Below are positions 1 to 8,516 of a DNA stretch of 64,000 nucleotides, piece after piece. Made by a program: the position numbers and the translations under genes. Within the stretch, counting starts at the first letter, position 1, and the number at the start of each line of letters is the position of its first letter. Origin of the DNA: Anaerolineaceae bacterium (GTDB taxonomy: Bacteria; Chloroflexota; Anaerolineae; Aggregatilineales; Phototrophicaceae); contig JACKCG010000008.1 in NCBI GenBank assembly GCA_020634135.1, forward strand, positions 97,640 to 161,639. The letters run 5' to 3'. The notes beneath the pieces were generated by a model. The model saw only the letters and a list, made by a program, of their open reading frames with translations. It searched no databases and had not been told where the DNA came from.

Positions 1-20
1 TAGCGCCGCTCGGCCATACA

Positions 21-49
21 TTTACTTTCCCGCACAGATTTGCTAAAAT
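21..49 (+). promoter_or_regulatory. Putative sigma70-type promoter of tmRNA gene
   Basis: A TTTACT hexamer at 21-26 and a TAAAAT hexamer at 44-49 are separated by 17 bp. The mature tmRNA 5' end begins 13 bases after the -10 element. The match is by eye; no start site mapping is available. Confidence 0.55.
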
Positions 50-61
50 AAGGTTAAGTAC

Positions 62-443
62 GGGGGTGAACTAGGTTCGACGGGGGAGGTTGAGTCCGTA
101 CTGCGCGTCGCGGAGCCTGGCCGCGTTAAAACGGGCACGGCAATTAACTGCCAACAACAACACTTACGCTATGCCCGTCGCCGCCTAAGGCGATCTGACA
201 TAGCGCCAGCCTTGCGAGGCTGGCCGTCTGCCCCAGCCGTCGTCATCCGGGTGGATAGGCAGGCGTCACCAAAGATGCCGTGCGGTCTGTTGACGCCGAT
301 ACGACAGGCCAAAGAACTATCGGCTAGCCACCGCCATACCCTGTCAGCCGGGGCTAGCGGGGGCGAAAGCTAAAGGGCTGACTACACGTGTAGACGTGCG
401 TCCTCGAATCTTTCGGACACCGGTGCAACTCCGGTCACCTCCA
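62..443 (+). ncRNA. ssrA: tmRNA (transfer-messenger RNA)
   Basis: tmRNA rescues stalled ribosomes: its tRNA-like part enters the A site and its internal reading frame adds a degradation tag. The 5' end GGGGGTG (62-68) pairs with CACCTCC (436-442) to make the acceptor stem, with one G-U pair. A T-arm with GGTGCAACTCC lies just before the 3' strand. The tag frame is at 150-188: codons read ANNNTYAMPVAA and end at TAA, ending in the hydrophobic AA expected for ClpXP-type proteases. The CCA end is not encoded (ACAC follows). Length of about 380 nt is normal for one-piece tmRNA. A terminator follows directly, so it is a stand-alone transcript. Very secure. Confidence 0.96.
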
Positions 444-448
444 CACAG

Positions 449-473
449 CCCCGCCCACCCCGGCGGGGTTTTT
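449..473 (+). terminator. Intrinsic terminator of ssrA
   Basis: CCCCGCC (449-455) pairs with GGCGGGG (462-468) across a 6-nt loop, followed by a run of five T. It lies 6 bases after the tmRNA 3' end. Confidence 0.85.
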
Positions 474-477
474 GTTA

Positions 478-975
478 TTAAGGGTTTATGATTGTGTTTT
501 TAGGACGCATCATACCAATCATCGCTAGCCCGCTTTCCGGGTAAACGCCCAGGTCGGCCTGCATCAGGCGCTGAATTTCAGCATCCTGCATCTGTTCATG
601 GGTTTTTGCCATCCGATCCTGCAAGAAACCCGGCAAATCAGTATCCGCTACGTGCTCAAACCCGATAATCCCGTAAAACGGTTGCAGATGCTCCCAGGGC
701 AGGCTGTAACAATCGATTTCGCCAATGTGCGCGACGAGTTGGAGCAGCATTTTCTTTCCCAGCCCCTGCCGCCGGTAAGTAGGCGCAATATCCATACCGC
801 GCAGCACCAGAAAACCTTCTTCCGGGCACAACCGCACCACGCCAATTACAGTATGGTTGTCCTCCGCCAGCAGCAGGAAATCCTCGGGTTTTGCCTCCCG
901 CCCGCGCCGCCGGCTGGCGTAATAATCGTTTACTCGTTCCACGTCGTCTGCTGTTCCCGCTCGCACGCTAACCAT
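478..975 (-). CDS. GNAT family N-acetyltransferase
   Basis: 165 residues. Transfers an acyl group from acyl-CoA to an unknown amine. The GNAT core is visible: a beta strand leading into RRQGLGKKML (about residues 67-76), the Q/RxxGxG/A pyrophosphate-binding loop, then a C-terminal strand with PFYGIIGFEHV, the usual YxxxGF motif. The ATG start at 975 has GGGAG seven bases upstream. The gene converges on the tmRNA gene, with which it shares the terminator region. The C-terminal 45 residues (DLPGFLQDRM onward) contain a second helical segment seen in some GNAT proteins. Substrate cannot be told from sequence. Confidence 0.85.
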   Translation of the reverse strand: MVSVRAGTADDVERVNDYYASRRRGREAKPEDFLLLAEDNHTVIGVVRLCPEEGFLVLRGMDIAPTYRRQGLGKKMLLQLVAHIGEIDCYSLPWEHLQPFYGIIGFEHVADTDLPGFLQDRMAKTHEQMQDAEIQRLMQADLGVYPESGLAMIGMMRPKNTIINP

Positions 976-1068
976 GATCGCTCCCTCATCGCTAACTAAA
1001 TTCTATTATAGCGATATAATTATTTTTCCGTGGCTGAGTCTATCGGATATAAGGCAGGCATTCATTAC

Positions 1069-1170
1069 GGACGAGGCAGGCCTCGTCCCTACGAAACCTG
1101 ACCTTAACAGGGCAAGCAGGGACAGGGTCTGCCTTGTCCACTGAAAAGGACTCTGGCAGCCCGACACCCG
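1069..1170. repeat. Dispersed intergenic repeat, copy 1
   Basis: About 100 bp, strongly similar to 4366-4466 (shared blocks GGACGAGGCAGG, CCCTACGAA, CCTGAC, GTCCACTGAAA, GGACTCT, CACCCGA). It contains a perfect hairpin, GGACGAGG-CAGG-CCTCGTCC (1069-1088), and a second imperfect one (GGGACAGG / CCTTGTCC). It fills the 976-1292 gap, in which I see no gene. Confidence 0.75.
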
Positions 1171-1292
1171 AACCTCTGCGGGGGCGTGGTATACCGCGCC
1201 CGTGCGGCCTCTCCCAACGGGGTTTTTGCTGAACGCCGCTGGAATCTGATCCCCCAGCCATGCCCCCCATACAGAAACTGGTAAAACCCGGC

Positions 1293-2483
1293 TCAGCCGA
1301 TTGCGGCGGCACGCGCAGCTTTAAAGTTCGGTAATGACTGTTCAATCATCTCGTCGTTGGCAGTCAGCGATAAACGGAAGTAACCGGGCATCTCAACAAT
1401 CGTCCCCGGCAGGCACAGGATGTTATGCGTTGCCAGCGTCTCGGCAAACCCCCAGTCATCTTCAATCGGTGAGCGGGGCAGGAGATAGAAGGTGCCTTCT
1501 GGTGAATGCACATCGTAACCCATACCCTTCAGTTCGCCTACAAGCCAATCTCGTTTGTATTGCAGATGTTCTATATCAATGCTGAGTTTTTCGAGGTCGC
1601 CCAGAGCGTGCTGTAAGAGCGCGTTGGGAAACGCATAACCACCCACCACCTGCGAAATCAGAATAGCCTGGCGCATGGTTTCGCGCTCCGGCATCTCCGG
1701 CGGCAGCGCAATATAGCCGAGGCGCTGGCCGGGCGTGAGTAAGGTCTTGCCGTAGGTGTACAACAGAAACGTATTGGGATAAACACCGGCTGGCGTCGTG
1801 AATTCGATACCATCGTACACAATCCGGCTGTAGGCCTCATCGGAGAGCAGATAGATCGTTCGCCCATTACGTTCACTGGCTTTTGTCAGGATCGCCGCCA
1901 GCCGTTCGAGGGTCGCTCTGGGGTAGATTTTGCCGGTTGGATTATTGGGCGAATTGACGATAATCGCCCGCGTCTTACTGGTAATGGCGGCTTCAATTGC
2001 ATCTAAATCCAGGTCAAAGGTTTCCGGGTCAATGGGAACCCGTACCGGAATGCCGCCCGGTGCGGTAATCAACATCTCATAGAAAAACCAGGGTGGCGTG
2101 ATAAAGATCACCTCATCACCCCGATCCACGACAGTATCCAGTGCCAGTTTGATGGCTGCAAAGCCGCCGTTGGTCAGGGCAATGTCTTGCGGTTCAAAGG
2201 GAATGCCCCGTAAATGACGCAAGGACTCGGCCACAGCCTGCTGCGAGTCCGGTTCACTGAGTTTGTAGGCGTACCAATCTTTGTTGTGTGGGACACTCCA
2301 TTTCCGCAATACCTCGCCAAAGGCCGGTAAGGGCATCTCTTGCGGATTGCCTACTGCAAAATTACTGACCTTCGGATCGGCCATTGAGCGTGCAAAAAAC
2401 TCGTGACTATAGAAGCGCAAAAAGCGTTGGATGGTCGCGCTCAATTCTCCAACACGGCTGGCAACGGGCGAATGCTGCGTCAT
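1293..2483 (-). CDS. Pyridoxal-phosphate aminotransferase, class I/II
   Basis: 396 residues, fold type I PLP enzyme. It interconverts amino acids and 2-oxo acids in the cytosol. Seen: NSPNNPTG (about residues 170-177), the substrate-carboxylate loop; the D..Y pair in LLSDEAYSRIVY; and the cofactor lysine in YTYGKTLLTPGQRLGY (about residue 245) with the conserved arginine of the phosphate loop. The ATG at 2483 follows AAGGA. It sits alone between repeat-bearing gaps. Subgroup resembles aspartate/aromatic aminotransferases; the exact substrate is not inferable. Confidence 0.9.
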   Translation of the reverse strand: MTQHSPVASRVGELSATIQRFLRFYSHEFFARSMADPKVSNFAVGNPQEMPLPAFGEVLRKWSVPHNKDWYAYKLSEPDSQQAVAESLRHLRGIPFEPQDIALTNGGFAAIKLALDTVVDRGDEVIFITPPWFFYEMLITAPGGIPVRVPIDPETFDLDLDAIEAAITSKTRAIIVNSPNNPTGKIYPRATLERLAAILTKASERNGRTIYLLSDEAYSRIVYDGIEFTTPAGVYPNTFLLYTYGKTLLTPGQRLGYIALPPEMPERETMRQAILISQVVGGYAFPNALLQHALGDLEKLSIDIEHLQYKRDWLVGELKGMGYDVHSPEGTFYLLPRSPIEDDWGFAETLATHNILCLPGTIVEMPGYFRLSLTANDEMIEQSLPNFKAARAAAIG

Positions 2484-2668
2484 TGCGTTTTATCCTTCCA
2501 CTAAAGGTTAGCAAGGGTTGGAGCATCGGATAGGTGTAATTAATATATAGTGGCATGATATTTGCCGCCAATCTAAAGAAGGTTCTTCATTTCAAGAGGA
2601 CAAGTCCCTACCGGACACGCCGTTGCATGTCCCTACCGCGCCCGCCGGGCAGACGGCCTGCTCCGATG

Positions 2669-3484
2669 CTACTTTTCTCTCAACTCTTCTCCTTTGAGCA
2701 AGGTTTCCAGTTCGTCTACCAACGCATCCACGCAGCGGGCGGCTTCCCCCGGTTGATGCACGGTAGCGTCCAGCAGCGCGGTGACGTGCGTCCGCATGTT
2801 GGGCGGCCTGTTGGGGCAGACCTGTTCGGCAGTCGCCAGGAGTCGCTTCTCGCCGGGGTGCGTCTGCCGGTTGACGGCAAACAGGATGTCAAAGTAGCTC
2901 GCCAGAAGCGCCGCCGTCCGGTGGTTCAGGCTTACCAGGTCATCCCGGCTGGCAGCTTTGGCGATCTGCGTGCGGTACGAGGGGAACACGTCGCGCAGCA
3001 CCGGGAAATTAAGAGTAACAATCGCCCGCACCAGTTCGTCAGGATATGGCGCTTGCGCCCGTTCGTGCAGCCGCGCCAGCCATCCCTGCCGGTCATAGAC
3101 CGGACGTGAGACGCGCATCGTGTGCCAGAAGCAGGTCGTATACCCCAGCCCGGCCTCATGCCGTGTCAGGACACGTTCCACCTGATCTGCCATCCACTCT
3201 GCCCCGAAAAACACGATGTCCATGTGCATCCCGGTTTCCCGGTCTACCCACTCCATCCCCGGCCCCCAGAAGTCAATAATCTGCACGGTGTCGGCGAACT
3301 CGCGCCCGATACCGTAGCGTGTCTCTCGTGACAGGTCGGTCTGCGTGTAAATATAGATGTCGGTATCCGATTGGGCATTGGCCGTCCCCGCCGCCTGTGA
3401 CCCGCCCACGGCCACCGCTTCAACTTGGGGAAGCTGGGCGAAACGGGCGGCGATCTTCTCAATTTGCTGGTTGATGTCAGGCAT
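2669..3484 (-). CDS. Nucleotidyltransferase-fold protein (DUF4037-like)
   Basis: 271 residues. The N-terminus carries a DNA polymerase beta-type nucleotidyltransferase motif: GGSQAAG followed by DTDIYIY (about residues 27-47), matching GS-x10-DxD. A third acidic residue may be in MHMDIVFF (about residue 107). The rest is helical and resembles the DUF4037 / aminoglycoside-nucleotidyltransferase-like family. Likely transfers a nucleotide to an unknown target. The ATG is preceded by AAGGAC. It is one of three such folds in the window (also 5830-6696 and 21476-21787), but those are not adjacent. Confidence 0.7.
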   Translation of the reverse strand: MPDINQQIEKIAARFAQLPQVEAVAVGGSQAAGTANAQSDTDIYIYTQTDLSRETRYGIGREFADTVQIIDFWGPGMEWVDRETGMHMDIVFFGAEWMADQVERVLTRHEAGLGYTTCFWHTMRVSRPVYDRQGWLARLHERAQAPYPDELVRAIVTLNFPVLRDVFPSYRTQIAKAASRDDLVSLNHRTAALLASYFDILFAVNRQTHPGEKRLLATAEQVCPNRPPNMRTHVTALLDATVHQPGEAARCVDALVDELETLLKGEELREK

Positions 3485-3522
3485 GATGTGTCCTTTTTGG
3501 GTCAGTTGTTGGTTATCAGGTG

Positions 3523-4104
3523 TCAGTTTTCGGTTGTCAGGAGTCGGCAGTCATTAAGCTTTTCAACAGTGAGGATATGTTTTGTTCGCGGAGTGTAATA
3601 GATTGCATACCGGACATTTTGTCGTAGCAGCCGATAGAGATGTCCTGAAATTTGAAGTTTGAGATTACCGATAATGACCTGATAATGTACACCATATTGT
3701 CGGGAATGGTATATGAAAAGACGAACCGGGCCTTCAACTACCTTTACGACTCCTTCAGTCAAATCTGCTCGTACCCTTCGCAGCTTTACTTCTGCGAAAA
3801 CGCTCCAGACAAGGAAGATCACGACGATCAGCGTAATAATGGCAATCCGACTTGAAGCTGAGTCGCCCACTCGAATGCCATCCCAGACGGCTCTTGAAAT
3901 CGCCAATGGCAATCCAATCCAACCCGCGTACCTTACCCATCTCCACAGGTCATGTTCATCTTGCAAGCGGTGGCATTGCCCAGCACTTAACTGACCATTC
4001 TGATTAACCAGTAGATCGGCCTCTGTGCTTTTTAACACGGCCATAAGTTGAGCGGGTTCAGGGTCAACATCCCATTCGTCTTTTTCGGTTACATCGAATA
4101 CCAT
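3523..4104 (-). CDS. Hypothetical two-segment membrane protein
   Basis: 193 residues from the ATG at 4104, which has GGGGT seven bases upstream; an in-frame ATG at 4161 lacks a ribosome site. Two hydrophobic stretches are visible, one around YAGWIGLPLAI and one at IAIITLIVVIFLVWSVF, followed by a soluble C-terminal domain of about 95 residues rich in beta strands (VRLFIYHSRQYGVHYQVIIG). The codon use is more AT-rich than the flanking genes, which may mean recent arrival. I do not recognise the family. Confidence 0.55.
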   Translation of the reverse strand: MVFDVTEKDEWDVDPEPAQLMAVLKSTEADLLVNQNGQLSAGQCHRLQDEHDLWRWVRYAGWIGLPLAISRAVWDGIRVGDSASSRIAIITLIVVIFLVWSVFAEVKLRRVRADLTEGVVKVVEGPVRLFIYHSRQYGVHYQVIIGNLKLQISGHLYRLLRQNVRYAIYYTPRTKHILTVEKLNDCRLLTTEN

Positions 4105-4365
4105 TGCAGACCCCACGTCTATTATGCCTGAACCTTCATGCTGGTTGTACAAAGGGGCCATACTGTGATATGCGGCGCGTCATACCAATCTTCGGACAGC
4201 GTCTGACGGAGCAAATCGGGCAGATTCTCAGCAGTGCCCATGTTTGGTGGAGATTCTGCCAGTCAATGGCACCTAATCCTTGCAGCATCACGACCTCACT
4301 CTATATGTGCGATTGTTGTCATTTTCATGATACTGTGAAAATCGCACCGAGGGATGAATCCGCAA

Positions 4366-4466
4366 CGGACGAGGCAGGGTCCCTACGAAGCCTGACTTTA
4401 AACGGCACAAGTAGGGGCAGGGCCTGCCCTGTCCACTGAAAGGGACTCTTGCTGCCCTGCACCCGA
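4366..4466. repeat. Dispersed intergenic repeat, copy 2
   Basis: Imperfect second copy of the element at 1069-1170, same orientation. It occupies the middle of the 4105-4590 gap; the rest of that gap holds no gene I can support apart from the terminator at 4533-4560. Confidence 0.75.
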
Positions 4467-4532
4467 TATGCTCTTGCCTCAAGACTCAGCACGCAAGACT
4501 CAGTACTGCTTTTGCCCCGCCTCCCAAACAAC

Positions 4533-4560
4533 AAAAAAACCGCCGGGATAATCCGGCAGC
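4533..4560 (-). terminator. Intrinsic terminator of the methyltransferase gene
   Basis: On the minus strand CTGCCGG (4559-4553) pairs with CCGGCGG (4546-4540) over a 6-nt loop, followed by seven T. It lies 31 bases downstream of the stop at 4591. Confidence 0.85.
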
Positions 4561-4590
4561 GTGATGAGACGGGTGAAGGGGAAAATGCGC

Positions 4591-5526
4591 TTACTTCTTG
4601 CGCGCCGTGACCGCCACGATGTCATACGGGTTGATGTAAAGGGACTTTTCCGAGAGTTTGAAAGCTCGTTCTAACAGCCCCAGCGCCCCGGCGATGATCG
4701 GGGAGTACATGCCCAGCCGGTTGAGGAACAGCCGCATCGTCACGAATTTACCCACGTGGCGCACGTTGATAATCTCGCAGCCGGAGTCTTCCAGCATTTT
4801 CGAGAGCGTGCGGGCGGAGAAGTAATAGACATGCTCTTCGGAGAGCTTGAAGCCGACCCAGCGTTTTCCGGTCAGTTTGGCCGGGAGACTGTCCACGTCA
4901 GGGGTCGCCAACGAGATCACCCCGCCGGTACGCAGCAGCGAAACGGCCTTCTGAATATACAACCTGGGGTCGGGGACATGCTCGATCACGTCCCACATCG
5001 TCACCAGGTCATACGCGCCTTCTGGATAGTCGAGCGTTTCCAGGCTGCCGTGCCGCACGTCCAGCCCGAACTTGTCGCTGGCATACTCCACCGCGAAGCC
5101 GGAGACATCCATCCCCTGCACCTGCCAGCCGCGTTTCTGCGCTTCGGAGATGAAGAAGCCCACCGCGCAGCCCACATCCAGCAGTTTGCCACGCTCGATG
5201 TAGCGTTCCAGCCAGTTCAACCGCCCATTGAACGTCTGGCGGATATTCGGCTCATCTTTAATGTAGTTGGTGTACCCCACCACGCCGGATTCGTCGTTAT
5301 GGAAATAGGTTTCGCCGTAGAGCGCGTAGAGTTCGTGTGCATCGGGGCGGGGGCTGACAAAGACCAGCCCGCAGTTGTCACATTCGACCAGCCCCAATCC
5401 ATTTTCCGGGCAGTAGGGGTGATTTTCCTGGCTGCCACACAGATTACAGGGAATATGGTTGCGGGTGACATCTTCCCGCACGCGGGGGGGATTCGATTTC
5501 ATGTTGGTGACTTCTTCCGGCAGCAT
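4591..5526 (-). CDS. Zinc-ribbon class I SAM-dependent methyltransferase
   Basis: 311 residues. The N-terminus has a CxxC-type zinc ribbon: CNLCGS (about residue 27) and CDNCGLVF (about residue 49), followed by SPRPDAHELYALYGETYF, the typical lead-in of methyltransferases acting on sugars or hopanoid and lipid intermediates. The Rossmann core begins with LLDVGCAVGFF (motif I, about residue 115) and continues with DLVTMWDVIEHVPDP (motif IV). The ATG at 5526 has GGAGAG at good spacing. It stands alone with its own terminator. Substrate unknown. Confidence 0.85.
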   Translation of the reverse strand: MLPEEVTNMKSNPPRVREDVTRNHIPCNLCGSQENHPYCPENGLGLVECDNCGLVFVSPRPDAHELYALYGETYFHNDESGVVGYTNYIKDEPNIRQTFNGRLNWLERYIERGKLLDVGCAVGFFISEAQKRGWQVQGMDVSGFAVEYASDKFGLDVRHGSLETLDYPEGAYDLVTMWDVIEHVPDPRLYIQKAVSLLRTGGVISLATPDVDSLPAKLTGKRWVGFKLSEEHVYYFSARTLSKMLEDSGCEIINVRHVGKFVTMRLFLNRLGMYSPIIAGALGLLERAFKLSEKSLYINPYDIVAVTARKK

Positions 5527-5829
5527 ATACTCTCCGTGCCTGGACTATTACAAAACAGGTGCATTTTACTCCCCCTGCCAGGATATGGCAATGCCCTAAA
5601 AATACAGGGTATTTCACCGCTCCGGCAGCAACTCTCACGTATCCTGTGCAAACGGATTTTCCAACAGCGGCCATTTACTGCGGTCAATGTTCTGGTAGGG
5701 GATTGTCATGAGCGTCGTGTTGAGCACCCCGCCTGCATTACAGTACAATATCCCCCATAATCCGCACCGGTTTCAGCGAAAAGGACATTCATTCCGATTC
5801 GGCCTTCAAATCCCGAAGCAAAACAGCCA
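5527..5829. other. Gene-free stretch
   Basis: About 300 bp between a minus-strand gene start and a minus-strand gene end. I see no ORF with coding character and no clear repeat. Confidence 0.5.
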
Positions 5830-6696
5830 TCAAATGCCCATGAACGTGATGCCCTCAAGCCCTATGATAAGGTCATCAACAGAGAACTCACCAGCAATGA
5901 CCCGCATGGTCTCAATCATGAGCGAGCGCATGGTGGGCAGGAGGATTTCGGGGTCAGCTGTAGTCAGCAGAAGGTCAATAGCCGGGATCAGAGTCGGCGG
6001 CTTCTGAGTCATTTCTTGAATACCTTCGTTGTACCATTTCACATCCGGTATCCACAGCCTGTTATAGGCAAACAGAATATTGAGGATGCTCTTGATATTC
6101 GTCATTTGCCGCGTGCGCAAATCAACAAGCTGGCGGCGATATGCGGCGGCTTCTGCCAAAAAAACATCGGCAACCCCGATTTTCCAGCGCCAGAACGCTA
6201 GTTGCTGTTCGATAATGTTACGGCGCAGGGCATCGGGGTAATCCTGTATACGTGTTCTGTATTTCTGAAGGCGAGGTGCATCACCAATCGGCACAAGATG
6301 CGACACCATCCAGGGGCCGGAAGGATCCTGTGGTAGTTGGTTGGCATCAAGCGCGGTGAATATCTCGTCTAACCGATTCCACGTCTGCCAAATGGTACAG
6401 ACTTTGACACCATCTATGACATACTCAAGATAGAGCGCTTTATCCGGTTGTAATGACTCACGCATGAGTTTCGCATCACTGCCTAAAGACTCAATCCATG
6501 TTTTGTAGATAGGAACATCCTGCAATTCGCCCATCCAGAAGGGGATTTCACAGTCGGAAAATTGGTCAGCACAGCCCCGCGCTACTGAACCCGATACGGC
6601 AGCTTCATCGTATAGCGAGGTGGGACAGGATTCGATCAGCGTCATGGCATAGGTAAATAGCAATTGACTATGGCGGGTTGCGTTGGCAGGGAGCAT
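5830..6696 (-). CDS. Nucleotidyltransferase-like protein
   Basis: 288 residues. The motif SGSVARG...DCEIPFW (about residues 31-46) matches GS-x10-DxD of the DNA polymerase beta superfamily, but the second metal ligand is Glu instead of Asp. The remainder is helical, with RTRQMTNIKSILNILFAYNR, and resembles DUF4037 or streptomycin adenylyltransferase-like proteins. A GGAGGA site precedes the ATG at 6696. AT-rich codon use compared with neighbours suggests separate origin. Target unknown; activity may be altered by the Asp-to-Glu change. Confidence 0.65.
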   Translation of the reverse strand: MLPANATRHSQLLFTYAMTLIESCPTSLYDEAAVSGSVARGCADQFSDCEIPFWMGELQDVPIYKTWIESLGSDAKLMRESLQPDKALYLEYVIDGVKVCTIWQTWNRLDEIFTALDANQLPQDPSGPWMVSHLVPIGDAPRLQKYRTRIQDYPDALRRNIIEQQLAFWRWKIGVADVFLAEAAAYRRQLVDLRTRQMTNIKSILNILFAYNRLWIPDVKWYNEGIQEMTQKPPTLIPAIDLLLTTADPEILLPTMRSLMIETMRVIAGEFSVDDLIIGLEGITFMGI

Positions 6697-7038
6697 CGCG
6701 TTCCTCCGTTCCTTCTATGATTTTTGACAAAACAGGTACTGTAACCCCGCCATCAAGCAACTTTTTCTGCAACGCAGCGATAACTGGTTGGGAAGGGCGA
6801 AACCACATTGGTTTCCATATTGAGTATAGTGACACAAATCCGCATGGCCCAACTCGAATAAAATAGGGTATATATTTATCTCAGTGTAGCACGCTCTATC
6901 AAGCGCGTTTTTGCGTCTCGTGTTACACTGATGTTAAACTACATCCTGGTGTGGCTGTTGTTTGTTGTGCCAGCCGGATTACCGGAACTACACCACTAAC
7001 CGGATTAAAGCATATCATACAGAGAAAAAGGAGTTCGT
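6697..7038. promoter_or_regulatory. Divergent intergenic region
   Basis: 340 bp between divergent genes. It must hold both promoters, but I can point to no convincing pair of hexamers. The ribosome site AAAGGAG at the right end serves the LysM gene. Confidence 0.4.
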
Positions 7039-8447
7039 ATGCGGCGGTCAATCTTGCTTATCACTCTGCTGGCGCTCATGCTGGCGTTCGGCACAACGGC
7101 CTACGCCCAGGCGGGGGAAGTCGCGCACACAGTACAGCCAGGTGAGAACCTGTTCCGTATTTCCTTGCGTTACAACGTGGCAATGGCAACTATCGCAGCA
7201 CGGAATGGGATTAACAACTGGAACTTGATTTTTGCCGGAACGGTGATTTATGTCCCCACCAGCGGGACAACTCCAGCGCCCGCAACGCCCGTACCGACGA
7301 CGCCGACACCACCTACGACAGTCGAGTATATCGTTAAGGCTGGCGACACACTGAGCAATATCGCCCGCCAGTTTAACACCACCGTTCAGGCGTTGGCGCA
7401 GTTGAACAATATCGTCAACCCCAACCTGATTTATCCCGGCACGAAACTGCTCATCAGCGGGACACCCACTACGCCGACCCACCCGGCACGCCCACCACGC
7501 CAGCACGCCGGTTGCAGGCAGCTTTGGAAATGGGCAGGCAGGTCTTCAGTTTCTCCTACCCCAGCCAGATGAGTGGCGCGGGCATGACCTGGGCCAGACC
7601 CAGGTCGTCTATAACTCTGGGTGACCCCGCCGGTATCGCGCAGGGCGCGATTGCCGCCCACAGCAACGGCTTCAAAAGTGCTGTTGAGCGTCAAGGAATC
7701 CGGCACAGATCGCCAGCAACCCGACCCAGTATTACCAGCAATTCGCTAATTTCCTGGGCGGCGTGGGCTGCGCTTGGGCCGGAAGCAATCGAAGTCTGGA
7801 ATGAACAGAATATTGACCGTGAATGGCCGGCGGGACAGATCGGCGGCAGCGCGTATGCCCAGATGCTGGCGGCAGCGTACCAGGCGATCAAGAACGCCAA
7901 TCCAAACGTCCTGGTGATTAGCGGCGCACCGGCGCCTACCGGTTTCTTTGGTGGCTGCTCCGCCAATGGCTGCGACGATGCGCCCTTCCTGCAGCAGATG
8001 GCACAGGCCGGCGCTGCGCAGTTCATGGACTGCCTGGGCATTCACTATAACGAGGGTATCCTCTCCCCGACTCAATCTACCGGCGACCCGCGCGGGAACG
8101 GCGGCCACTATACCCGTTACTATTCGGGCATGGTGAACACCTATGCCAGCGTTTTCCCCAGCAAGCCGCTGTGCTTCACCGAGTTGGGCTATCTCTCTGC
8201 AGACGGTTACGGCCCGCTCCCGCCAGGGTTTGAATGGGCGGTCAACACGTCGGCACAGGAACAGGCCGTCTGGCTGGCCGAAGCGGTCACGCTTGCCCGC
8301 CAGTCCAACCGGGTACGCCTGCTCATCGTGTGGAACGTAGACGCCACCGAGTTCGGTGCTGACCCGCAGGCCGGGTACGCCATCATCCGCCCGGATAACA
8401 CCTGCAACGCCTGTGTGACAATGGGCGCGGCGATGGCCGGAAGTTAA
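7039..8447 (+). pseudogene. LysM / glycosidase-like secreted protein, broken by multiple frameshifts
   Basis: The first frame (7039-about 7475) encodes a signal peptide (MRRSILLITLLALMLAFG, cleavage near AYA-Q) and two LysM repeats (HTVQPGENLFRIS at about residue 30; YIVKAGDTLSNIA at about residue 97) joined by a Pro/Thr linker. From about 7770 to 8447 another frame encodes a TIM-barrel-like clan-A domain with EVWNEQN (presumed acid/base Glu), CFTELGYLS (presumed nucleophile Glu) and LLIVWNVD. Between 7475 and 7770 the coherent translation hops frames at least six times (e.g. SFSYPSQMSGAGMTW, then TQVVYNSG, then GDPAGIAQGAI, then KVLLSV, then QIASNPTQYYQQF). Most jumps fall in short G or A runs. 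Either a decaying gene or a local consensus error. Expected role of the intact protein: wall- or glycan-binding exported hydrolase. Confidence 0.8.
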
Positions 8448-8464
8448 ACAGCAGCAGTACATAC

Positions 8465-8502
8465 AAAAAGGGCAGTCCAACCGGGCTGCCCTTTGCTTTT
8501 TT
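8465..8502. terminator. Bidirectional terminator
   Basis: AAAGGGCAG (8467-8475) pairs with CTGCCCTTT (8486-8494) over a 10-nt loop. A T-rich tract follows on the plus strand and five A precede it, so it can serve both the LysM gene and the convergent protease gene. Confidence 0.85.
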
Positions 8503-8516
8503 CCGTACCTGCTCGC

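Noticed and set aside
1040..1345. 101-residue ORF in the first intergenic gap
   Set aside because: Consists mostly of the dispersed repeat; low-complexity and overlaps the aminotransferase gene.
4104..4161. Longer start for the two-helix membrane protein
   Set aside because: No ribosome site before 4161, while the ATG at 4104 has one.
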